From Palsa-89 sp963824345 (lineage in GTDB: Bacteria; Acidobacteriota; Terriglobia; Bryobacterales; Bryobacteraceae): 64,000 nucleotides of DNA. Location of the stretch: assembly GCA_963824345.1 (NCBI GenBank), contig CAWGOZ010000007.1, positions 1 to 64,000 on the forward strand. The letters are read 5' to 3'. The notes under the pieces were generated by a model. The model was not told where the DNA came from. It made no database searches and saw only the letters and a program-made list of their open reading frames with translations. Of this stretch, positions 8,029 to 17,860 are shown piece by piece (positions within the stretch are counted from its first letter, which is position 1; each line of letters begins with the position of its first letter). Both the position numbers and the translations under genes were made by a program.

Positions 8029-8499
8029 ATGCCACGCAGACGCAGACCTGAGCCTCGCGAGATTCTGCCGGATCCGTTGTACAACTCCACGCTGGCGGAG
8101 AAGTTCATCAATTCCATGATGTGGGACGGCAAGAAGAACACCTCCCAGCGGATCTTCTACGGCGCCATGGACAAGATCAAGGAGAAGACCGCCGACGATC
8201 CCTTGAAGCTTTTTAAGAAGGCCGTGGAGAACGCCAAGCCGCTGCTGGAAGTGAAAACGCGGCGCGTGGGTGGCGCCAACTATCAGGTGCCGGTGGAAGT
8301 TCCCCAGAACCGCCGGGTCAGCCTGGCGATCCGTTGGATATTGCAGAACGCCCGCAGCCGGCCCGAGAAGGGCATGCCTGACAAGCTGGCAAATGAGTTG
8401 ACCGACGCCGCCAACATGCGCGGCGGAGCGATTAAGAAAAAGGACGACGTTCACAGAATGGCGGAAGCGAACAAAGCTTTCGCGCATTACCGCTGGTAG
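8029..8499 (+). CDS. rpsG: 30S ribosomal protein S7
   Basis: The 156-residue S7 nucleates assembly of the 3' major domain of 16S rRNA and lines the E site. The opening PRRRRPEPREILPDPLY and the segment GGANYQVPVEVPQNRR are diagnostic, and the length is normal. In E. coli S7 represses the str operon translationally; whether that applies here cannot be seen. Confidence 0.98.
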   Translation: MPRRRRPEPREILPDPLYNSTLAEKFINSMMWDGKKNTSQRIFYGAMDKIKEKTADDPLKLFKKAVENAKPLLEVKTRRVGGANYQVPVEVPQNRRVSLAIRWILQNARSRPEKGMPDKLANELTDAANMRGGAIKKKDDVHRMAEANKAFAHYRW

Positions 8500-8535
8500 C
8501 GAACGGGTAAGTAATTCAGTCGCAGGTTTTGATTT

Positions 8536-10623
8536 ATGGCACGTACTGTACCGATCGAAAAAATGAGGAACATCGGCATCATGGCTCACATCGATGCCGG
8601 TAAAACCACCACGACCGAGCGCGTGCTCTATTACACCGGCCGGACGCATAAGATCGGTGAGGTTCATGAAGGCACAGCCATCATGGACTGGATGGAGCAG
8701 GAGCAGGAGCGGGGCATCACCATCACGTCAGCCGCCACCACGTGCCAGTGGCGCGACATCACCATCAACATTATCGATACCCCGGGCCACGTGGATTTCA
8801 CGGCCGAAGTGGAGCGCAGCCTGCGCGTATTGGACGGAGCGGTGGCGGTGTTCGACGCCGTGGCCGGCGTGCAGCCGCAGTCGGAAGCGGTGTGGCGGCA
8901 GGCCGATAAATACGGCGTTCCACGCATTTGCTTCATCAACAAGATGGATCGCGTGGGCGCGGATTTTTACCACTCCATCGATACCATTATCGACCGGCTG
9001 AAGTGCCGCCCGGTGGCGATTCAGATCCCGGTAGGCGCCGAAGACCAGTTCAAGGGTATCGTCGATCTGGTGGAGATGAAAGCGCGCATCTGGCGCGACG
9101 AGACGCTGGGCGCCGAATACGACGATGTGGATGTTCCCCCCGATCTGCTCGAGAAAGCCAAATCCTATCGCGAGCAGATGATCGAAGCCATCGCCGAATC
9201 GGACGATCACCTGTTCGCCAAATTTGTGGAAGGCGCTGCGATCTCGGAAAAAGAGATCATGGAGGGCATCCGCAAAGCCACCATCGCGCAAAAGATTTTC
9301 CCGGTCATCTGCGGCTCCGCGTTCAAGAACAAGGGCGTGCAGAACCTGCTCGATTCGGTGGTGGACTACCTGCCGTCGCCGGTGGACATTCCGCCGGTGC
9401 AGGGCGTGCTGCCCAACGATCCCGAAGTGACCGAAGAGCTTCCCCCCACCGATGATGCGCCATTTTCGGCGCTGGTGTTCAAGATCATGACCGACCCGTT
9501 TGTCGGACAGTTGGCGTTTATCCGGGTGTACTCGGGCCGGCTGGGCGCGGGCGATTCGGTTTTCAACGTCGCCAAGAATCGCAAGGAGCGCGTGGGGCGT
9601 CTGGTGAAGATGCACGCCAACAAACGCGAGGACATTCAGGAGATTCTGGCGGGCGACATCTGTGCGGCGGTGCTCAAGAACGTCTCCACCGGCGATACCA
9701 TCTGCGACGAGAAACACCCGATTCTGCTTGAAAACATCGATTTCCCCGAGCCCGTGATTCAGCTCGCGATCGAGCCCAAGACCAAAGCCGATCAGGAAAA
9801 GCTGGGGATGGCGATTCAGAAGCTGGTGCAGGAAGACCCGACTTTACGCGTCAATACCGATCCAGACACCGGCCAGACCATTCTGGCTGGCATGGGCGAA
9901 CTGCATCTCGAGATTATCGTGGACCGCATGCAGCGCGAGTTCAATGTCGGCGCCAACGTCGGCAAGCCTCAAGTAGCTTACCGCGAGACGATCCGCACCA
10001 CGGCCGAATACGACTACACGCACAAGAAGCAGACCGGCGGAAGCGGCCAATACGCGCGCGTCAAATTGAGAGTGGAGCCGGATCCCGCCAAGGGCTTTGA
10101 ATTCGAAAACGACGTCAAGCAGGGCGCCATTCCGAAGGAATTCATTTCGGCTGTCGAGAAGGGCGCTCGCGAGTCGCTGGAAGGCGGCATCCTGGCCGGC
10201 TACCCCATGGTGGACATCAAGGCCACGGTCTTCGACGGCGATTATCACGATGTGGATTCGTCTGAGATGGCGTTTAAGATCTGCAGTTCCATCTGCTTCA
10301 AAGAAGCCTGCAAGCGAGCCAAACCGGTGCTGCTCGAACCGGTGATGCGGGTGGAAGTGGTGGTGCCTGAAGAGTACATGGGCACCGTCAACGGAGATCT
10401 GAATTCGCGGCGGGGCCGTTTGGAAGGCACCGAAGTGCGGGGCACCACGCAGCTTATCAAAGCCATGGTGCCGCTGTCGGAAATGTTCGGCTACGCCACC
10501 GAGCTGCGCTCGCGCACCCAGGGCCGAGGCAGTTTTACCATGCACTTCGGGCAGTACGAGGAAGTTCCCAAGAACATCTCGGAAGAGATCGTGGCGAAAG
10601 TTCAAGGAAAAGTGACTAAGTAA
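8536..10623 (+). CDS. fusA: Elongation factor G
   Basis: The 695-residue translocase GTPase has the P-loop AHIDAGKT (residues 17-24), DTPGHVD (81-87) and NKMD (135-138), followed by the domain IV segment with YTHKKQTGGSGQYARV. It moves tRNAs and mRNA through the ribosome and helps recycle ribosomes. The length is normal for a canonical EF-G, and the gene sits in the classical rpsL-rpsG-fusA-tuf order. Confidence 0.98.
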   Translation: MARTVPIEKMRNIGIMAHIDAGKTTTTERVLYYTGRTHKIGEVHEGTAIMDWMEQEQERGITITSAATTCQWRDITINIIDTPGHVDFTAEVERSLRVLDGAVAVFDAVAGVQPQSEAVWRQADKYGVPRICFINKMDRVGADFYHSIDTIIDRLKCRPVAIQIPVGAEDQFKGIVDLVEMKARIWRDETLGAEYDDVDVPPDLLEKAKSYREQMIEAIAESDDHLFAKFVEGAAISEKEIMEGIRKATIAQKIFPVICGSAFKNKGVQNLLDSVVDYLPSPVDIPPVQGVLPNDPEVTEELPPTDDAPFSALVFKIMTDPFVGQLAFIRVYSGRLGAGDSVFNVAKNRKERVGRLVKMHANKREDIQEILAGDICAAVLKNVSTGDTICDEKHPILLENIDFPEPVIQLAIEPKTKADQEKLGMAIQKLVQEDPTLRVNTDPDTGQTILAGMGELHLEIIVDRMQREFNVGANVGKPQVAYRETIRTTAEYDYTHKKQTGGSGQYARVKLRVEPDPAKGFEFENDVKQGAIPKEFISAVEKGARESLEGGILAGYPMVDIKATVFDGDYHDVDSSEMAFKICSSICFKEACKRAKPVLLEPVMRVEVVVPEEYMGTVNGDLNSRRGRLEGTEVRGTTQLIKAMVPLSEMFGYATELRSRTQGRGSFTMHFGQYEEVPKNISEEIVAKVQGKVTK

Positions 10624-10650
10624 GAATTCAGAATCCAGAATTCAGAAGGA
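10624..10650. repeat. Dispersed repeat of the GAATTCAGAATCCAGAA family
   Basis: The gap between fusA and tuf is made of GAATTCAGAATCCAGAATTC followed by AGAAGG. Related sequences occur at 11850-11934, 12276-12313, 18803-18837 and 58226-58253, some inverted. The last bases probably provide the tuf ribosome-binding region. Confidence 0.75.
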
Positions 10651-10662
10651 AGCAGGAGATCC

Positions 10663-11849
<1,187 letters not shown>

Positions 11850-11850
<1 letters not shown>

Positions 11851-11934
11851 AATTCAGAATTCGAGAATTCAGAATTCAGAATGGACGGTTGAGAGCATTC
11901 TGGATTCTGACTTCTGGATTCTGCGCGACTGAAT
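11850..11934. repeat. Dispersed GAATTCAGAA-family repeats in both orientations
   Basis: Direct units of AATTCAGAATTC (11850-11880) are followed by the opposite orientation, ATTCTGGATTCTGACTTCTG (from about 11898). The two halves can pair as an imperfect hairpin in the transcript between tuf and rpsJ. They fill nearly the whole 99-base gap. Confidence 0.75.
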
Positions 11935-11949
11935 GGAAGCGCCAAAAAA

Positions 11950-12276
11950 ATGAGCTTACGAGAACGCATCCGCATACGCCTCAAGGCCTACGATCACCGC
12001 ATCCTGGATCAATCGACCACCGAGATTGTCGACACCGCCAAGCGCACCGGGGCGTCGGTGGCGGGACCGATTCCGCTGCCGACCATCAAGAACCGCTACA
12101 CGGTGCTGCGCTCGCCGCACGTGGACAAGAAATCGCGGGAGCAGTTCGAGATCCGGACGCATAAGCGGCTGCTCGATATTCTGGAGCCAACCCAGGACAC
12201 CGTGGACGCGCTGATGAAGCTGGATTTGCCCGCCGGCGTGGATGTGGAAATTAAAGCTTTCGGACGGGGAAAGTAA
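11950..12276 (+). CDS. rpsJ: 30S ribosomal protein S10 (NusE)
   Basis: The 108-residue S10 is part of the 30S head and also acts as NusE in transcription antitermination. The conserved start IRIRLKAYDHRILDQS and the segment GPIPLPTIKNRYTVLRSPH are present. It is the first gene of the S10 block, which here follows directly after the str block. Confidence 0.97.
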   Translation: MSLRERIRIRLKAYDHRILDQSTTEIVDTAKRTGASVAGPIPLPTIKNRYTVLRSPHVDKKSREQFEIRTHKRLLDILEPTQDTVDALMKLDLPAGVDVEIKAFGRGK

Positions 12277-12313
12277 ATTCTGGATCCTGACTTCTGGATT
12301 CTGAATTCTTTCA
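12276..12313. repeat. Dispersed repeat, inverted orientation (TTCTGGATCCTGACTTCTGG)
   Basis: The 47-base gap between rpsJ and rplC consists of ATTCTGGATCCTGACTTCTG followed by GATTCTGAATTC, the reverse complement of the family seen in the fusA-tuf gap. The rplC ribosome-binding site AAAAGG starts right after it. Confidence 0.75.
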
Positions 12314-12323
12314 AAAGGTACTT

Positions 12324-12956
12324 ATGAGCCCAGGGATTTTAGGCAAAAAGATCGGGATGAGCCAGGTGTTCCGCGCCGACGGGCAGGTTGTTCCTGTCAC
12401 GCTGCTGAAGGCCGGACCTTGCGTGGTGGTCCAACGCAAGACCCCTACATCCGATGGTTACGACGCCGTGCAGCTTGGATTGGTCGAGTTCGCGAAGGCT
12501 TCGCGCACCACCAAACCCATTGCGGGCCATCTGAAGAAGGCCGCCGCCGACGGCGTCAGGTTCCTCCGCGAATTTCGGATGCGGCCGGGCGACGACGATC
12601 TGAAACAGGGGGATCGCGTATTGGTGGACCAGTTCAAACCCGCCGACAAGGTGGACGTCATTGGCGTCAGCAAGGGCCGCGGCTTCACCAGCCTCATCAA
12701 GCGCCATCATTTCAAGGGCGGTCCGGGCAGCCATGGATCCATGTTTCATCGCGCGCCTGGCTCCATCGGCGCGTCCAGCTTTCCTTCGCGCGTTTTTCCG
12801 GGAACCCGCATGGCCGGGCACTCCGGCGATCAGCAGGTAACGATACGCAATCTCGAAGTGGTGGAAGTGGTGGCCGAGGAGAACGTGCTCATCATCAAGG
12901 GCGCGGTGCCCGGTCCCAACGGCGGTTATGTGCTGGTGAGAAGGGCTAAAAGGTAA
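12324..12956 (+). CDS. rplC: 50S ribosomal protein L3
   Basis: The 210-residue L3 reaches the peptidyl transferase centre. It opens ILGKKIGMSQVF and carries the central extension KGGPGSHGSMFHRAPGSIG. The site that is a methylated glutamine in E. coli (MAGQ) is histidine here (MAGHSG), so PrmB-type methylation at that position is not expected. Confidence 0.97.
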   Translation: MSPGILGKKIGMSQVFRADGQVVPVTLLKAGPCVVVQRKTPTSDGYDAVQLGLVEFAKASRTTKPIAGHLKKAAADGVRFLREFRMRPGDDDLKQGDRVLVDQFKPADKVDVIGVSKGRGFTSLIKRHHFKGGPGSHGSMFHRAPGSIGASSFPSRVFPGTRMAGHSGDQQVTIRNLEVVEVVAEENVLIIKGAVPGPNGGYVLVRRAKR

Positions 12957-12970
12957 GCGGAGACGCAGGT

Positions 12971-13597
12971 ATGCCGAGCGTAGAAGTTGTCGATTTAAAT
13001 AACGCGGTCGTGGGATCGCTCGAGTTGTCGGACGAGGTTTTTGACGCGCCGCTCAATAAAGATTTGCTCTACGAGGCGGTGCGGCACTCCCAAGCCGTGC
13101 GCCGCGGCGGAAACGCAAAGACTAAAACGCGCCACGAGGTCTCGGGCTCCGGCAAGAAACTGTGGCGTCAAAAAGGCACCGGACGCGCGCGCGTGGGTTC
13201 CATTCGTTCTCCGCTGTGGAGGCACGGCGGCACCACGCACGGGCCGCAGCCGCGCGATTACAGCTATAAGCTGCCCCGCAAAATGCTGCTGGGAGCCTTG
13301 CGGTCGGCGCTTTCGGCGAAATTGCGCGACGGCGAGCTGAGAGTGGTGCGCGAGTTTTCTTTGGCCGACCATAAGACCAAAGCCATGCGCGCGGTGCTCG
13401 ACCTGTTGGGCGCTCCCAAGACCGTGCTGTTGGTGGATAACGGCGAAAATCGCAATCTGGCGCTGGGCGCCCGCAATCTGGCCGGCGTCAAGCTGGTTTC
13501 TTCCAAAGAGGTCGAGGTGTACGACCTGCTGGGTCACGCCGGCGTTTTGATCTCGCAAGCGGCCGTCCAGAAACTCTCGGAGGCGCTCGCAAAATGA
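12971..13597 (+). CDS. rplD: 50S ribosomal protein L4
   Basis: The 208-residue L4 has the exit-tunnel loop GTGRARVGSIRSPLWRHGG, which contacts the nascent chain and macrolides. In E. coli L4 also represses the S10 operon. The stop codon overlaps the rplW start (ATGA). Confidence 0.97.
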   Translation: MPSVEVVDLNNAVVGSLELSDEVFDAPLNKDLLYEAVRHSQAVRRGGNAKTKTRHEVSGSGKKLWRQKGTGRARVGSIRSPLWRHGGTTHGPQPRDYSYKLPRKMLLGALRSALSAKLRDGELRVVREFSLADHKTKAMRAVLDLLGAPKTVLLVDNGENRNLALGARNLAGVKLVSSKEVEVYDLLGHAGVLISQAAVQKLSEALAK

Positions 13598-13881
13598 CCA
13601 TTTACGAAGTGATCAAGCGTCCCATCGTCACCGAAAAAGGCGTCACCAAGAAGGACAACGAGGGCACCCTGTGTTTTGAAGTCGCCAGCGGCGCCAACAA
13701 GGTGCAGGTGAAAGCGGCCGTCGAACAGCTTTTCAAGGTGAAAGTGGCGGATGTTCGAACCGCCAATATCGAGGGCAAACTGCGGCGGCGCGGCAAGTTT
13801 TCCGGCTATCGGTCGGACTGGAAGAAGGCATATGTCCGGCTCAAAGCGGGCGAAAAGATGCCGGAGTACTCGGAAATTTAG
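13594..13881 (+). CDS. rplW: 50S ribosomal protein L23
   Basis: The 95-residue L23 sits at the tunnel exit, where trigger factor and signal recognition particle dock. It opens YEVIKRPIVTEKGVTKK and has the usual KVADVRTANIEGK strand. It overlaps rplD by four bases, which suggests translational coupling. Confidence 0.96.
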   Translation: MTIYEVIKRPIVTEKGVTKKDNEGTLCFEVASGANKVQVKAAVEQLFKVKVADVRTANIEGKLRRRGKFSGYRSDWKKAYVRLKAGEKMPEYSEI

Positions 13882-13899
13882 GGTTGGAGAACTAAAGAC

Positions 13900-14727
13900 A
13901 TGCCAATGAAGAGTTTCAATCCGACCACGCCGTCACGCCGCTTCATGAGCGTCGTTACTCGCGACGAGATCACCAGGCAAACGCCCGAAAAGTCGCTGGT
14001 GGTGGGAAAGAAGCGCACCGGCGGACGCAATAGCGAAGGCCTGGTTTCGTCGCGTTTTCGCGGCGGCGGGGCCAAGAAGGCCTATCGCGCCATCGATTTC
14101 AAACGGGACAAGTTCGGCATTCCGGCCAAGGTTGCGGCCATCGAATACGATCCCAACCGCACCGCGCGTATCGCGCTGCTCAATTACGCCGACGGTGAGA
14201 AGCGCTACATCGTTTGTCCGGTGGGCCTCACGGTTGGCCGCACGGTGAGTTCCGGCGCCGAGGCCGACATCCTGGTTGGAAACGCGCTGCCGCTCAAGAA
14301 CATTCCGGCCGGCACGGTGGTTCACAATATCGAGCTGCGGCCCGGCAAAGGCGCACAGATGGCGCGATCGGCCGGCGCGCAGGCGCAGTTGGTCTCGCGC
14401 GAGGGCGGCATTGCGCTGCTCAAACTGCCGTCTGGCGAAATCCGCCGCGTCCAGGTGGAGTGCATGGCCACCATCGGCCAGGTGGGCAACGTGGAGCACG
14501 AAAACGAATCGCATGGTAAGGCAGGGAAGACGCGCTGGCTGGGCAAGCGCCCGCACAATCGCGGCGTGTCCATGAATCCGGTGGATCATCCGCACGGCGG
14601 CGGCGAGGGAAAAACCTCGGGCGGCCGGCATCCGGTGACCCCTTGGGGCCAGCCCACGCGGGGTTTCAAAACCCGCAACAACAAGCGCACCAATAAGTGG
14701 ATCGTGAGCCGAAAGGCCAAGAAGTAG
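13900..14727 (+). CDS. rplB: 50S ribosomal protein L2
   Basis: The 275-residue L2 is needed for subunit association and peptidyl transfer. It has the signature VSMNPVDHPHGGGEG with the conserved histidine, and the basic N-terminal region KRTGGRNSEGLVSSRFRGGG. Length and domains are normal. Confidence 0.98.
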   Translation: MPMKSFNPTTPSRRFMSVVTRDEITRQTPEKSLVVGKKRTGGRNSEGLVSSRFRGGGAKKAYRAIDFKRDKFGIPAKVAAIEYDPNRTARIALLNYADGEKRYIVCPVGLTVGRTVSSGAEADILVGNALPLKNIPAGTVVHNIELRPGKGAQMARSAGAQAQLVSREGGIALLKLPSGEIRRVQVECMATIGQVGNVEHENESHGKAGKTRWLGKRPHNRGVSMNPVDHPHGGGEGKTSGGRHPVTPWGQPTRGFKTRNNKRTNKWIVSRKAKK

Positions 14728-14751
14728 GCGGGAGCGAGCGGGGATCAAAAC

Positions 14752-15051
14752 ATGAGCAGATCACTTAAAAAAGGGCCGTTCATCGACGACCATCTGGCCA
14801 AGAAGGTCTCCGACATGAACGCCAAGAACGAAAAGAAAGTGGTGCGGACCTGGTCGCGCCGCTCCACCATCATTCCGGATTTTATCGGCCATACCCTGGG
14901 CGTCCACAACGGGAAGAAATTCATTCCGGTCTACATCACCGAAAATATGGTGGGCCACAAGCTGGGTGAATTTTCCCCCACGCGCGTGTTCAAGGGACAT
15001 TCGGTGAAAGCCGCCGCGGCGCCGACGGAGAAAAGCGCCAAGCCGGCCTAA
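14752..15051 (+). CDS. rpsS: 30S ribosomal protein S19
   Basis: The 99-residue S19 of the 30S head forms intersubunit bridges. It begins SRSLKKGPFIDDHLAKKV and contains RRSTIIPDFIGHTLGVHNGK, both diagnostic. The last 12 residues (APTEKSAKPA) are a short non-conserved tail. Confidence 0.97.
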   Translation: MSRSLKKGPFIDDHLAKKVSDMNAKNEKKVVRTWSRRSTIIPDFIGHTLGVHNGKKFIPVYITENMVGHKLGEFSPTRVFKGHSVKAAAAPTEKSAKPA

Positions 15052-15060
15052 GGGAAAAAG

Positions 15061-15435
15061 ATGGAAGCCAAAGCAGAAGCCCGATATATTCGATCGTCGC
15101 CGCAAAAGGCGCGGCTGGTGGTGGATCTGATCCGCGGCCGCTCGGCCAATGAAGCGCGCATCATTTTGCGCCAGACCAACAAGCGCATGGCGCCGACGGT
15201 GCTCAAGGTTTTGGATTCGGCCATCGCCAACGCCGAAAATCGCAACAACGACGTGGATGTCGACGAGCTGGTGGTGAGCGAGGCGTATGTGAACGAAGGG
15301 CCGCGCCAGAAGCGCATCCGGCCCGCGCCCATGGGCAGGGCCTATCGCTATCAGCGCCGGACGTCGCACATCGTTGTTTTTGTCAGCGACAAGAACGATG
15401 GGACAAACGCCGGGACAACTCAGGAGAACGCATAG
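15061..15435 (+). CDS. rplV: 50S ribosomal protein L22
   Basis: The 124-residue L22 lines the polypeptide tunnel. It begins with the family pattern ARYIRSSPQKARLVVDLIRG, and the tunnel hairpin lies near RPAPMGRAYRYQRRTSHI. The stop codon shares one base with the GTG start of rpsC. Confidence 0.97.
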   Translation: MEAKAEARYIRSSPQKARLVVDLIRGRSANEARIILRQTNKRMAPTVLKVLDSAIANAENRNNDVDVDELVVSEAYVNEGPRQKRIRPAPMGRAYRYQRRTSHIVVFVSDKNDGTNAGTTQENA

Positions 15436-16352
15436 TGGGACAGAAAGTACATCCGTACGGCTTTCGGTTGGGCGTCACCAAGACCTGGCGGTCGCGCTGG
15501 TTCGCCAAGGCGGATTACGCCCGGCTGCTGCGCGAGGATCTGGAGCTCAAGGGATCTCTGCGCGAGCGGTTAAAGGCCGCCGGCGTCAGCTCCATTGAAG
15601 TGGATCGCCCCGGCAACAAACTGCGCGTCACCATTCGCACCTCGCGCCCGGGCATCATTATCGGACGCAAGGGCGCCGAAATCGAGAAGCTCAAGACCGA
15701 GCTCGCGAAAAAAACCAAGCGCGAAGTCTTCATCGATATTCAGGAAGTGCACAAGCCCGAACTCGATGCCCAACTGGTGGCCGAGTCCATCGCGCTGCAG
15801 TTGGAAAAACGCGTGGCGTTTCGAAGAGCCATGCGCAAAGCGGTCGATTCGGCGCTGCGCTTCGGTTGCAAGGGCATTAAGGTTCGCGTCTCGGGCCGTT
15901 TGAATGGGGCTGAAATCGCCCGCAGCGAATGGTACCTGCAAGGGCAGCTTCCGCTGCACACCCTGCGTGCCGACGTGGATTACGGGTTCGCGCAGGCCTA
16001 CACCACCTATGGCGTGATCGGCGTGAAGTGCTGGACCTATAAAGGCGAAATCCTGGATGGCGGCCGCCGCGATTCTTTAAAGAACGAGCCCGAGCCGCGC
16101 CGCCAGCCATTGCGCGATCGCAGGGAACGCCGGCCTCCCATGGGAGGATCGAGCACGCCGCCATCGCCGGTGGAAGCCGGAGGTCCGGCCGTTCAGGCTA
16201 CGCCCGAGGGCGCGCCGGCGCGGACCGTGCCGATTCTGCCGCCGCTCGCACCGCCGCAACCGAACTGGAAACAGGAATTAAAGCAGGATACGCCGGCCGG
16301 GTCGCCCCCGGCTACTGGCGGCGGCAACTCAGAGCCGCCCAAACAGGGATAG
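15435..16352 (+). CDS. rpsC: 30S ribosomal protein S3 with ~98-residue Pro-rich extension
   Basis: The 305-residue S3 is part of the mRNA entry channel. Its KH domain carries IIIGRKGAEIEKLKTEL (near residue 75), and the normal core ends around residue 207 (WTYKGEIL). The remaining 98 residues are low-complexity, first Arg/Pro-rich (RRQPLRDRRERRPP), then rich in Pro, Ala and Gly. Typical bacterial S3 proteins are 210-240 residues. The start is GTG, overlapping the rplV stop. Confidence 0.97.
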   Translation: MGQKVHPYGFRLGVTKTWRSRWFAKADYARLLREDLELKGSLRERLKAAGVSSIEVDRPGNKLRVTIRTSRPGIIIGRKGAEIEKLKTELAKKTKREVFIDIQEVHKPELDAQLVAESIALQLEKRVAFRRAMRKAVDSALRFGCKGIKVRVSGRLNGAEIARSEWYLQGQLPLHTLRADVDYGFAQAYTTYGVIGVKCWTYKGEILDGGRRDSLKNEPEPRRQPLRDRRERRPPMGGSSTPPSPVEAGGPAVQATPEGAPARTVPILPPLAPPQPNWKQELKQDTPAGSPPATGGGNSEPPKQG

Positions 16353-16367
16353 CGGAGACACATCGCC

Positions 16368-16790
16368 ATGTTGATGCCAAAGAAGGTCAAGTACAGAAAA
16401 CAGCAGCGCGGCCGCATGACCGGCAAAGCCTGGCGCGGCTCCAGTCTCGCTTTTGGCGAGTTCGGATTGAAAGCCCTGCGCTGCGGATGGATCACCGACC
16501 GGCAGATTGAAGCCGCCCGCGTCGCCATGACGCGCTTCATCAAGCGCGGCGGAAAGGTTTGGATCCGCCTGTTTCCCGACAAACCGATCACCAAGAAGCC
16601 GGCCGAAACTCGCATGGGCAAAGGCAAAGGCGCTCCCGAGCAGTGGGTGGCGGTGATCCGGCCGGGTAAGATTTTGTTCGAGATGGAAGGCGTTCCCAAA
16701 GCGACAGCGCTGGAGGCCTTTCGTTTAGCCGCCGGAAAGCTGCCGCTGCCGACCAAGCTGGTGGCGCGCGAAGACAACACCGGAGAGTAA
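16368..16790 (+). CDS. rplP: 50S ribosomal protein L16
   Basis: The 140-residue L16 helps position A-site tRNA. It begins MLMPKKVKYRKQQRGRM and contains KGKGAPEQWVAVIRPGKILFE. The start at 16368 fits the family, although an ATG two codons later is also possible. Confidence 0.97.
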   Translation: MLMPKKVKYRKQQRGRMTGKAWRGSSLAFGEFGLKALRCGWITDRQIEAARVAMTRFIKRGGKVWIRLFPDKPITKKPAETRMGKGKGAPEQWVAVIRPGKILFEMEGVPKATALEAFRLAAGKLPLPTKLVAREDNTGE

Positions 16791-16806
16791 CTGGAACCGA
16801 TAACAA

Positions 16807-16860
16807 ACGGAACCGAGGCGCGACCTACCGAGCCGCGACCGTAAGGAAGCGGTTGGAGAA
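16807..16860. repeat. Dispersed repeat of the ACCGAGCCGCGACCGTAAGG family
   Basis: The rplP-rpmC gap carries ACCGAGGCGCGACCT, then ACCGAGCCGCGACCGTAAGG followed by AAGCGG. Related copies lie inside rpmD (21158-21240), before rpsD (25146-25192) and before the small Tat peptide gene (37030-37056). It is probably a mobile or amplified intergenic repeat. Confidence 0.75.
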
Positions 16861-16865
16861 AACGA

Positions 16866-17105
16866 ATGAAAGCAGACAAAATTCGAGAGCTGGATAACGA
16901 CGAGTTGCACCGCCAGGCCGCGGAAATCCGCGAGCAAGCCTTTCGCATCCGTTTCCAGTTGACCATGGGCCAGACCGACGGCTTGAAGAAGCTGCGGAAC
17001 ATCAGGAAGGACAACGCTCGCATTCTCACTATCCTGCGCGACCGCGAATTGCATCCGGAAACCGCGCCCGAGCCCAGCCCCAAGAAAAAGAAGAAGGGAA
17101 AGTAA
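16866..17105 (+). CDS. rpmC: 50S ribosomal protein L29
   Basis: The 79-residue L29 is a small helical protein near the tunnel exit. It starts KADKIRELDNDELHRQAAE and has the usual FQLTMGQTDGLKKLRNIRKD. A tail of about 15 residues rich in Pro and Lys (PEPSPKKKKKGK) makes it longer than the usual 60-70 residues. Confidence 0.96.
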   Translation: MKADKIRELDNDELHRQAAEIREQAFRIRFQLTMGQTDGLKKLRNIRKDNARILTILRDRELHPETAPEPSPKKKKKGK

Positions 17106-17108
17106 GCT

Positions 17109-17495
17109 ATGGCCAGCGCGGTTACGTCGAAGAAAATCGGCAACAAGAACGAAAAGGTCGGTCAAGTGGTTTCCGCCAAAATGACCAAGACCATCGTGGT
17201 GGAAGTTACCCGGCGCGTACCGCATCCGGTGTACAAGCGAATTATCAACAAGCGCAGCAAGTTTTACGCCCATGATGAACAGCGCAGCGCGCAGGTGGGC
17301 GACACGGTGCGCATCATCGAATGCCGGCCGATGAGCAAGCTCAAGCGCTGGCGGCTGGGCGAAGTGCTCCGCAAGGCCGTGCAAGTGGCCGTGGAGCCGA
17401 CCGCAGTGGATCTGGAAACCATCCAATCCACCTCCGGATCGAAATCGCTGCGCGCAAAAGGGCCTCGCGCTAAAGAGACCGGGAGGAAATCATGA
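17109..17495 (+). CDS. rpsQ: 30S ribosomal protein S17, extended at both ends
   Basis: The 128-residue S17 has the OB-fold core GQVVSAKMTKTIVVEVTRRV and GDTVRIIECRPMSKLKRW. Usual S17 is 80-90 residues; here about 15 extra residues precede and about 30 follow the core (QSTSGSKSLRAKGPRAKET). It overlaps rplN by four bases. Confidence 0.95.
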   Translation: MASAVTSKKIGNKNEKVGQVVSAKMTKTIVVEVTRRVPHPVYKRIINKRSKFYAHDEQRSAQVGDTVRIIECRPMSKLKRWRLGEVLRKAVQVAVEPTAVDLETIQSTSGSKSLRAKGPRAKETGRKS

Positions 17496-17860
17496 TAGGA
17501 ATGCGCACCATTCTGGAGGTGGCCGACAACAGCGGCGCCCGCAAGCTGATGTGCATTTTGCCGCGCGGCGGCGACCTGGGGCTGCGCGCCGGCCTGGGCG
17601 ACATCATCACCGCCAGCGTCAAGGAAGCCACGCCCGAGTCGCCCATCAAGAAGGGCAAAGTGGTGCGCTGCGTCATCGTCCGCATGCGCAAGGAATCGCG
17701 GCGTCGGGATGGCACCTACATCCGCTTCGATTCCAACGCCGCCGTGCTCATCAACGAGGTGGGCGAACCGGTGGGCACGCGCGTCTTCGGGCCGGTGGCG
17801 CGCGAGTTGCGCGACAAGCGTTTTATGAAGATTGTTTCGCTCGCGCCGGAGGTCATCTGA
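17492..17860 (+). CDS. rplN: 50S ribosomal protein L14
   Basis: The 122-residue L14 takes part in intersubunit bridges. It begins MIGMRTILEVADNSGARKL and ends REKRFMKIVSLAPEVI-like (here RDKRFMKIVSLAPEVI), the classical L14 terminus. Its length is exactly that of the family. It overlaps both neighbours slightly. Confidence 0.97.
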   Translation: MIGMRTILEVADNSGARKLMCILPRGGDLGLRAGLGDIITASVKEATPESPIKKGKVVRCVIVRMRKESRRRDGTYIRFDSNAAVLINEVGEPVGTRVFGPVARELRDKRFMKIVSLAPEVI

